Shown piece by piece: positions 32,529 through 38,124 of a DNA stretch of 38,124 bases. The notes under the pieces were generated by a model that worked only from the letters and a program-made list of their open reading frames with translations, made no database searches and was not told the DNA's origin. Within the stretch, counting starts at the first letter, position 1, and each line of letters begins with the position of its first letter. Origin of the DNA: Bradyrhizobium pachyrhizi (GTDB lineage: Bacteria > Pseudomonadota > Alphaproteobacteria > Rhizobiales > Xanthobacteraceae); the NCBI RefSeq assembly GCF_001189245.1, contig NZ_LFIQ01000087.1, positions 37,391 to 75,514 of the forward strand, read 5' to 3'. Made by a program: the position numbers and the translations under genes.

Positions 32529-33788
32529 TCAGAGCTTCTCGACCCCTGCGCGGAACATGCCGATGACCAGCTCCTGGGCGCCATCGAGCGCGCGACGCAT
32601 CGTCGATCCGGTGCCGACGGCGTCCGCTGCGAAGACCGGAGTCTCCATCGCGACATTGGCGCCGCGCCACACCCGCACCACCCCGATCTTCTGGCCGGCG
32701 GTGATCGGCGCCTTGACCGGGCCGCTATAGATGACGCGTGCCAGCAGCTTGTCGTTGCCGTTCTTCGACACCATCACTTTGATCGGATCGGGGCTGACGA
32801 GCTTGACCGAGCGGCTCTCGCCGCCGAACACCCGCGCATAGCCGACCGGCTGATTGGCCGCGATCAGGGTCCGCGTCTCGAAGCTGCGGAACCCCCATTC
32901 CAGCATCTTCTTGGCTTCGGTAGCGCGGTCCTCGGAATCCTCGAGGCCGTTGACCACGACGATTAGCCGAGTGTCGTTCTGCACCGCCGAGCCGACCATG
33001 CCGTAGCCGCCTTCCTTGGTGTAGCCGGTCTTCAAGCCGTCGGCACCGGGCAACGCGTTCAGCAGCGGATTACGGTTCTGCTGGCGGATCTTGTTCCAGG
33101 TGAATTCCTTCTCGCCGAACAGCTTGTACCTGTCCGGGTAGGTCAGGATGATGTGCCGCGCCAGCGTTGCGAGCTCTCGCACGGTCATCTTGTTGGCCGG
33201 GTCGGGCAGCCCGTTGGAATTGCCGAAGGTCGACTTGGTCATGCCGAGCTCGCGGGCGCGCTTGGTCATGAAATCGGTCGCAAAGGTATGCTCGTTGCCG
33301 GCAATGCCTTCGGCGAGCGCGATGCAGGCGTCGTTGCCGCTCGGGATGATCGCGCCATGCAGGAGATCGTCGACCGAGACCTTGCTGTTGATCGCCGCGA
33401 ACATCGTAGAGGTGCCGGACGGCGCCCCGCCCCGCCGCCAGGCGTTCTCGCTGATCCGGTACTCGTCCGTAAGCTTGATGTCGCCCTTCTTGATGGCGTC
33501 GAACACCACCTCGGCCGTCATCAGCTTCATCATGCTGGATGGCGCGCGCAACTCGTCGGCGTTTTTCTCGAACAGCACGCTGCCGCTTGAGGCCTCCACC
33601 AGGATCGCGGTCGGCGCATCGCCGTCGAACCCGCCCTCTTCCTTCTTGGCGCCCTGGACGCTGTTGTTGGCGGCATAGACCATTCCGCCGCAACCGATCG
33701 CCAGCGCGACCGCGGCCGCGACCAGGCCGCGCCAGCAACGCCCGGCGCGAGCTGACAACGTGCGGGGAACTGCGGTCTGGGCTGCCAT
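32529..33788 (-). CDS. D-alanyl-D-alanine carboxypeptidase (PBP5/6 type)
   Basis: From MAAQTAVPRT the 419-residue protein has a Sec signal or anchor (about 1-40) and the penicillin-binding motifs SxxK (S85-MMK88), SGN (150-152) and KTG (253-255), all intact. A C-terminal PBP5-type beta domain follows, with a hydrophobic tail that may anchor it to the membrane. It trims peptidoglycan pentapeptides in the periplasm. AGGAC lies 8 bases before the start; a longer frame to 33893 is not supported. The gene is followed by tmk after one base. Confidence 0.93.
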   Translation of the reverse strand: MAAQTAVPRTLSARAGRCWRGLVAAAVALAIGCGGMVYAANNSVQGAKKEEGGFDGDAPTAILVEASSGSVLFEKNADELRAPSSMMKLMTAEVVFDAIKKGDIKLTDEYRISENAWRRGGAPSGTSTMFAAINSKVSVDDLLHGAIIPSGNDACIALAEGIAGNEHTFATDFMTKRARELGMTKSTFGNSNGLPDPANKMTVRELATLARHIILTYPDRYKLFGEKEFTWNKIRQQNRNPLLNALPGADGLKTGYTKEGGYGMVGSAVQNDTRLIVVVNGLEDSEDRATEAKKMLEWGFRSFETRTLIAANQPVGYARVFGGESRSVKLVSPDPIKVMVSKNGNDKLLARVIYSGPVKAPITAGQKIGVVRVWRGANVAMETPVFAADAVGTGSTMRRALDGAQELVIGMFRAGVEKL

Positions 33789-33950
33789 CGGCGATGTCCT
33801 GAAAGACTGCGTTCTAACAGCTGGAAGTATCGCAAACAACTGAGGTTTCTGCGCTTGTGCACGGCCGGCCGGATTGCCGGTTGCGTTGAACATCCGTATC
33901 CTTGGAACCAGCTAACGTCAGCAGAACCGGCAAACAAGGCGGAAACGCGA

Positions 33951-34886
33951 ATGTCATCCTCCCGCACCATCTCCGCCAACGGCATCGACATGTTCGTGCG
34001 CGAGGCCGGGCAAGGCCCGCTGGTCGTGCTCTGTCACGGCTGGCCGGAACTGTCCTATTCATGGCGGCACCAGATCGCGGCGCTGGCCGCGGCAGGCTTT
34101 CGGGTCGTTGCGCCTGACATGCGCGGCTTCGGCCGCACCGGCGCGCCGGCCGAGGTCGGCGCCTACACGATCTTCGATACGGTCGGAGACATGGTGGCGC
34201 TGGTTGCCGCGCTCGGCGAGACACGCGCGATGATCGTCGGCCATGACTGGGGCGCGCCGGTGGCCTGGCACGCGGCCCTGTTCCGTCCCGACATCTTCAC
34301 GAAAGTCGCCGGCCTCAGCGTGCCGCCACCGTTCCGCGGCCGTGGTCGTCCGCTCGGGACCCTGCGCGACAGCGGCATCACCAATTTCTATTGGCAGTAT
34401 TTCCAGCCGCCCGGCGTGGCCGAGGCTGAGTTCGAGCGCGACATCGCCCACACCATGCGCCTGGTGCTCGGGCGTGGCGTCTCCGATCCAAGCTCGATGT
34501 TCGTCGACGAGGCCAAGGGCTTCCTCGGCAAGCTGCCGGCCGGAATGCCGTTGCCGGCCTGGCTGACCGAGGCCGACATTGCCGAATTCGCCGAAGGCTA
34601 TCGGCAATCCGGCTTCCGCGGCGGCCTCAACTGGTACCGCAATCTCGACCGCAACTGGGAGCTGACCGCGCCCTGGCAGGACGCGCAGATCCATCAGCCG
34701 TCGCTGTTCATCGCCGGCTCGAATGATTCGGTGATCACCGGGTTGATCGGCGCCAAGCGGGTCGCGGACATGGAGCGCGTGCTGCCGAACCTCAAGCAGA
34801 AGCTGATCATCGAGGGCGCCGGCCACTGGATCCAGCAGGAACGCCCCGACGAGGTCAACGCGGCGCTGATTGCGTTTCTGAAGTGA
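33951..34886 (+). CDS. Epoxide-hydrolase-like alpha/beta hydrolase
   Basis: The 311-residue protein has the oxyanion motif HGWPE (29-33), the Asp nucleophile D99 in GHDWGAPVAW and the catalytic His in GAGHWIQQERP. An Asp nucleophile rather than Ser points to an epoxide hydrolase or haloalkane dehalogenase type; the HGWPE motif favours the epoxide hydrolase. AAGGCGGAAA supports the start at 33951. It is the only plus-strand gene in the rlpA-to-MBL minus-strand row, which suggests insertion. It ends 33 bases from the convergent rlpA stop. Confidence 0.88.
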   Translation: MSSSRTISANGIDMFVREAGQGPLVVLCHGWPELSYSWRHQIAALAAAGFRVVAPDMRGFGRTGAPAEVGAYTIFDTVGDMVALVAALGETRAMIVGHDWGAPVAWHAALFRPDIFTKVAGLSVPPPFRGRGRPLGTLRDSGITNFYWQYFQPPGVAEAEFERDIAHTMRLVLGRGVSDPSSMFVDEAKGFLGKLPAGMPLPAWLTEADIAEFAEGYRQSGFRGGLNWYRNLDRNWELTAPWQDAQIHQPSLFIAGSNDSVITGLIGAKRVADMERVLPNLKQKLIIEGAGHWIQQERPDEVNAALIAFLK

Positions 34887-34919
34887 TTAGGCCAACAGCC
34901 TGATCTGTAAGCGCATGGC

Positions 34920-35852
34920 TCAGTAGAGGCCGCGCCCGCTCAGGACTTCGGCCGGTCCGCGCGCGTCGATCGGGACATAGGCGGCGGCCGGGCTCGGGCT
35001 TGCGGCATAGCGCGCATCACCCTCATAGGAGACTTCGCGCGGATTGTTCAGAGCGCGGCGGTGCGACCGGCTCGAGGCCGACATTTCGGAGGTCGCGCTC
35101 ACCGAGGCGTAGTCGGCCTGGGTGTTGCCGAGGCTGTAGGGCCGCCCCTCCGGCAACGGAACGTCGCCACGGACCCGGCCCGAGGAGGACGACATCTCCG
35201 GCACGAACGGCCGTGCGGAGGCGACCCGGACCATCGACGGGGACGGCGCGGGAGTACCGGTGCGCAAGGTCGCCATCAGCTGGCGGTCGTCGGACCCTTC
35301 GAGCGGCGCCCGCCCGACATATTCGACACGGACGCGGGCCACGCCATTGCCTTTGAATTCAAGTAGTTCTGCGGCTTTGTTCGAGACGTCTATGAGGCGA
35401 TTGCCGTGGTACGGGCCGCGGTCATTGACCCGAACGACGAGCGATCGGCCATTGCTCAGATTGGTGACGCGGGCGTAGCTCGGCATCGGCAAGGTCGGAT
35501 GGGCGGCGGTGAGCGAGCCCATGTCGAACACCTCGCCATTGGCGGTCAGGCGGCCATGGAAATCGTCGCCGTACCAGGACGCCATGCCCTCGGCACGGTA
35601 GTTCTCGTTCTCCTCCGGCACATAGGTGCGGCCGGCGACGACGTAAGGCTTGCCGATGCGATAGGTGCCGCCGCCTTTCGGCACGGGATCACCCAGCGCC
35701 ACCACGCGCGGGCTCGACGATACTCCGTATTTGGGGTCGACCCGGCTGGCGAACTTGTTCGAGGAGGCACAATTGGCGAGGACGAGGCACGTCGCCACCG
35801 CAACGGCGCCGCGCGCCGTCCGGATCATCGAATCTGGCCGTCTAATCCCCAT
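34920..35852 (-). CDS. rlpA: RlpA-family septal ring lytic transglycosylase (lipoprotein)
   Basis: From MGIRRPDSMIR (start at 35852) the protein has a lipobox-like LANC with Cys28 and a double-psi beta-barrel: ASWYGDDFHGRLTANGEVF, then ARVTNLSNGRSLVVRVNDRGP. It is about 310 residues. The C-terminal part is Ser/Pro-rich with no SPOR domain, so it lacks the usual septal peptidoglycan-binding unit. RlpA cleaves naked glycan strands. An alternative start is M9 (35828). It heads the rlpA-carboxypeptidase-tmk-holB-metG run if the hydrolase is ignored. Confidence 0.88.
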   Translation of the reverse strand: MGIRRPDSMIRTARGAVAVATCLVLANCASSNKFASRVDPKYGVSSSPRVVALGDPVPKGGGTYRIGKPYVVAGRTYVPEENENYRAEGMASWYGDDFHGRLTANGEVFDMGSLTAAHPTLPMPSYARVTNLSNGRSLVVRVNDRGPYHGNRLIDVSNKAAELLEFKGNGVARVRVEYVGRAPLEGSDDRQLMATLRTGTPAPSPSMVRVASARPFVPEMSSSSGRVRGDVPLPEGRPYSLGNTQADYASVSATSEMSASSRSHRRALNNPREVSYEGDARYAASPSPAAAYVPIDARGPAEVLSGRGLY

Positions 35853-36204
35853 CTGCCCCAAGTACCATTCTGCCGGACCAGCGCCTACTCCGAGGCGTCG
35901 AAGTCCCTTACCGTCGCTGTGCGGCCCACCTCCGCACCAGAGCGTGACGATATCGCAACCGGAACACGGCGGAAATGGGGAGAGCCGGCGGGCGGTGGCG
36001 TCTTGGTGAATGGTCTGTTGCGCCTCCTCCGTCGTTCTACTGACCTTCGCCCCTGCCAAACGCCCTCGCCTGTCCCGCGATCAGACACACTGTTGCAGCA
36101 AATCATCAGTCGGGGGGCATCTTGGATTCCAACAATTGAATCTTTTTGACTGTGCAAGGCTGCAATCGTTTTCTCGTCCGCGTGGGGCGCAAAGGAAGTT
36201 TGCG
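35853..36204. other. Intergenic region between rlpA and a tiny membrane gene
   Basis: About 350 bases with no called gene. It must contain the rlpA promoter on the minus strand. The plus strand ends in AAAGGAAG, the ribosome-binding site of the gene at 36205. I saw no tRNA, no EcfG promoter and no strong hairpin. Confidence 0.4.
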
Positions 36205-36294
36205 ATGATCGAGACGGTTACAGCGGTGATGGGCTTGGTGAGTGCGGCGATCTTCTTGGCGCACGCCGTGGAAGGCTATCGGCACCGGGCCTGA
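36205..36294 (+). CDS. Tiny single-pass membrane protein (29 aa)
   Basis: The product is MIETVTAVMGLVSAAIFLAH plus AVEGYRHRA, one helix with a basic end. A strong AAAGGAAG precedes the ATG by about 6 bases. It resembles a widespread rhizobial small membrane protein. Function is unknown. Confidence 0.6.
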   Translation: MIETVTAVMGLVSAAIFLAHAVEGYRHRA

Positions 36295-36395
36295 CAGTCC
36301 GTTGAAGGCGGAAAGACGCGTCACCTCTTTCCAGGAGTGAATGTTCGGAAAGCTTTAATCAATTCGGATGAGCATCGATTGAAGGCGGGTGTATC

Positions 36396-36494
36396 ATGCG
36401 TAATCACGATTTGGTCTCCGACGGATTTCTGACCCTGACCGCGGCAAGCCTCGTGCTGCTGTGCTCGAGCCTGCTGGCGTTCGCTTTCGGCTGA
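36396..36494 (+). CDS. Tiny single-pass membrane protein (32 aa)
   Basis: The product MRNHDLVSDGFLTLTAASLV plus LLCSSLLAFAFG has a polar start and one hydrophobic helix. GAAGGCGGG lies about 8 bases before the ATG. It is 101 bases after the gene at 36205. Function is unknown. Confidence 0.55.
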   Translation: MRNHDLVSDGFLTLTAASLVLLCSSLLAFAFG

Positions 36495-36646
36495 ACGTTT
36501 CTGAGATCTCGGGCGCTATCGGCGCCCGCGCGACGGGCATCGGTTTGCCCTTCCTTATCCCTCGCCAATCGGGTTGCGGCAGACGCGCAGTCTCTCCCCG
36601 CCCCACTCGTGACGCATCCTCGCCGCTTCCCGAAGAGGACGTACGG

Positions 36647-37081
36647 ATGACCGGCAGTATCAGGGAGGGAACGTCCGCCCTTCTCGTCAGCACAGATGGC
36701 CGGCTGCTGATGCAACTGCGCGACGACCTCCCGCATGTTACCGATCGCGGAAAGATCAGCCTGTTTGGCGGCCGGCGGGAAGGCGCCGAGACCTTCCTCG
36801 AATGCGTGGTGCGCGAGATCCACGAGGAGATCGGCTACTACGTACCGCCCGAGCGTTTCGAGTTGATCGGCCGCTATTCCGGTCCCGATCATGCAACGCC
36901 AAACGGCACGCTTCGCGGCGAGGTGTTCCTCGCGCGCGACGTGCCCATCGACCAACTGACGGTGACTGAAGGCCGCCTCGAGATCGTCGCCATCGACGAC
37001 CTCGAACGCATAAGCGGCAGGCTCGCGCGCCCGGCTACGTTTGCGCTGGAGATCTTCCTGAAGCGCGAACCGATGACCTGA
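36647..37081 (+). CDS. NUDIX hydrolase
   Basis: From MTGSIREGTSALLVSTDGRL the 144-residue protein contains a perfect Nudix box: G-x5-E-x7-REIHEE-x-G (GRREGAETFLECVVREIHEE, then IGY). It hydrolyses a nucleoside-diphosphate-linked compound; the substrate cannot be named. AGAGGA precedes the ATG at 36647, which excludes the longer frame from 36461. Its 3' end overlaps the convergent phosphatase gene by 47 bases. Confidence 0.9.
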   Translation: MTGSIREGTSALLVSTDGRLLMQLRDDLPHVTDRGKISLFGGRREGAETFLECVVREIHEEIGYYVPPERFELIGRYSGPDHATPNGTLRGEVFLARDVPIDQLTVTEGRLEIVAIDDLERISGRLARPATFALEIFLKREPMT

Positions 37082-37505
37082 GCGCTGAAACCAGTGCGCG
37101 GATGTGATCGTCGATCATGGCCAACGCGACTGACGGATGAGCAAAGTCGATATCGTCCACGTGCCAGTAAGTCACCCTGTCGGCGACCTCGGGGAACCGG
37201 CGCTCGATCAGCGGACGGTGCTCGGTCTCCTTGAGCGCGATCACGAGGTCGGCGTCGTCGAAGTCGGCCAATGAACAGGGCTGCGGAAAGCGCGTTGCGC
37301 CTTCCGGAACGATGCCGCTCGCGCGGAGACGATCGTCGGTGAAGACTGACATCGGCCCGACATTGTCGGGCGATCCCCGCTCGGCCGCGCCTCTGGACGA
37401 TGCGCGCCACGCCAGTTGTTCGGCTCTTGCAAGATGGTTGAACAATTCCTCGGCGTATCGACTGCGATAATAGTTGCCGGTGCAGAGAAAGAGGACACGC
37501 TTCAT
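37035..37505 (-). CDS. Low-molecular-weight protein tyrosine phosphatase-like protein
   Basis: From MKRVLFLCTGNYYRSRYAEE the 156-residue protein has the CX5R phosphate loop (CTGNYYR) and the following Ser. The usual RSPMAE appears as RSRYAE. The general-acid region, normally an Asp-Pro, reads WHVDDIDF, so the substrate may differ from classical phosphatases or arsenate reductases. M7 is chosen by family start; neither it nor upstream codons (TTG 37523, ATG 37514) has a good ribosome-binding site. Convergent overlap with the NUDIX gene. Confidence 0.8.
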   Translation of the reverse strand: MKRVLFLCTGNYYRSRYAEELFNHLARAEQLAWRASSRGAAERGSPDNVGPMSVFTDDRLRASGIVPEGATRFPQPCSLADFDDADLVIALKETEHRPLIERRFPEVADRVTYWHVDDIDFAHPSVALAMIDDHIRALVSALRSSVRASGRSPAQT

Positions 37506-37711
37506 GGGCGTCATGATGGCCAATGTGGGCCCTCGCGGTCAACGGCTTGAAATACAGTTTTTCCTGTCCTTCTAATCCCTGCACGTATCGTCGCGTCTTG
37601 TTTTATAGACGTTTCTTGAAACGACGGGACCGGCTAATCCTCATCCCTGCCCGTCCGCTGAGTTGGGTGCCAATTGCGGTTCCAATTTTGAGCGGCGGGC
37701 GGCAACCGAAA

Positions 37712-37741
37712 ACGGCCTCAGCGTGGGGTTGCTGAGGCCGT
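37712..37741 (-). terminator. Rho-independent terminator on the minus strand
   Basis: Read on the minus strand, ACGGCCTCAGC (37741-37731), an 8-base loop and GCTGAGGCCGT (37722-37712) form a perfect 11-pair stem that leads into TTTT. It implies a minus-strand transcript entering from the right, and it lies 50 bases after the stop of the small Cys-rich ORF. Confidence 0.7.
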
Positions 37742-37790
37742 CATTCCGTCTGCTGGGGGCGCGGGCGCCAGTGAGCAGGCCGCCTCAGGT

Positions 37791-37886
37791 TCAGCAGATC
37801 GCGCCGGTACATCCGCGGCAGCCTGAATTGTACTCGACGTCGCAGCGCACTTGCCGAGATCTCACGGGGTACCCCACAGGGCGCAT
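37791..37886 (-). CDS. Possible small Cys-rich ORF or gene remnant (31 aa from the only ATG)
   Basis: From ATG 37886 the frame reads MRPVGYPVRSRQVRCDVEYN, then SGCRGCTGAIC and TGA at 37793-37791. The frame stays open upstream to about 38036 (with TFGAGALAPPK and DRSFREACADGVVDLLTNPN) but contains no ATG there. GC at third positions is lower than in neighbouring genes. A minus-strand terminator follows closely. It may be a degraded gene or a short Cys-ended peptide. Confidence 0.3.
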   Translation of the reverse strand: MRPVGYPVRSRQVRCDVEYNSGCRGCTGAIC

Positions 37887-37981
37887 CCGGAAATTGGGGT
37901 TCGTTAGCAAATCAACGACCCCATCGGCGCAGGCTTCTCTGAAGGACCGGTCCGTTGGGGACGCAGCACGGTCACGTTTCG

Positions 37982-38023
37982 GAGGAGCTAGCGCACCGGC
38001 CCCGAACGTCGGCTCCTCTTTTT
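37982..38023 (+). terminator. Terminator-like hairpin on the plus strand
   Basis: GAGGAGC (37982-37988) pairs with GCTCCTC (38012-38018) and is followed by TTTTT. The 23-base loop contains a small inner CCG...CGG pairing. No plus-strand protein gene ends shortly before it, so it would end a non-coding transcript, if real. Confidence 0.45.
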
Positions 38024-38124
38024 GACCTTGTGTGAGTTAGGCAACAGCTGTCCCTCCGCGTACCTGCTAAATAAATGACATTGGGAATTTCAGGGCCCTA
38101 GGTGGTGTTGACACTTATCGCATC

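Larger units (their letters stand above)
37506..38124. other. 620-base region with opposed terminators and clustered palindromes; possible ncRNA
   Basis: Besides the two terminators and the small ORF listed separately, it contains GGGGTACCCC (37865-37874), GGACCGGTCC (37944-37953), CGTTTC-TT-GAAACG (37610-37623) and a hairpin TGGGG-T-TCGTT/AACGACCCCA (37895-37923). The right edge has TTGACA (38108-38113), a possible -35 box. The plus-strand frame at 37663-38025 is not protein-like. The density of paired elements suggests a structured RNA on one strand. Confidence 0.4.

Overview
The window is high-GC alphaproteobacterial chromosome, most likely Bradyrhizobium or a close relative. This is inferred from protein style, from two palindromic intergenic repeats of a kind I associate with Bradyrhizobium and Rhodopseudomonas, and from many tiny rhizobial hypothetical genes. 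I see no tRNA, rRNA, CRISPR array, insertion sequence or phage module.

Layout. (1) 1-4062, minus strand: a DUF6496 gene cut by the window edge, then the ackA-xfp pair (phosphoketolase and acetate kinase), an ATP-yielding branch through acetyl phosphate. (2) 4.4-13.4 kb: an accessory-looking signalling region. It holds two single-domain response regulators with near-identical N-termini, a stand-alone CheB methylesterase, a 1,062-residue CheB-CheR-PAS-HWE histidine kinase, an abutting Crp/Fnr regulator and at least nine proteins shorter than 90 residues. The CheB domain of the fusion has Tyr where the catalytic His should be. No chemoreceptor, CheA or CheW is present. (3) 13.4-21.9 kb: envelope and stress genes. 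These include a secreted Tyr/His/Asp-rich protein, small membrane proteins, a holin-like protein, a YihY/BrkB protein, a 16-Cys copper-storage-type four-helix protein, a CBS pair protein, DUF763, a DUF892 ferritin-like protein, CsbD and a cysteine hydrolase. (4) 22.5-27.1 kb: a TRAP transporter (DctP plus fused DctQM) followed by an acyl-CoA ligase, which looks like uptake and CoA activation of a carboxylate. (5) 27.1-35.9 kb, minus strand: the housekeeping row rlpA, PBP5-type carboxypeptidase, tmk, holB, metG, tatD and an MBL hydrolase, interrupted by an epoxide-hydrolase-like gene on the plus strand. MetG carries an unusual 150-residue Lys/Ala-rich, histone H1-like N-terminal extension. (6) 36-38.1 kb: two tiny membrane proteins, a NUDIX hydrolase, an LMW-phosphatase-like protein, and a 620-base stretch with opposed terminators and a possible Cys-rich ORF.

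A unifying signal is the alphaproteobacterial general stress promoter (EcfG type, GGAAC-N16/17-CGTT). It matches exactly before the CBS gene, csbD and a 36-residue ORF, and nearly so before the DUF892 gene and perhaps the holin-like gene and the first response regulator. HWE and HisKA_2 kinases are known inputs to the PhyR-NepR-EcfG pathway, so the signalling block and the stress genes could belong to one physiological programme. That link is inference.
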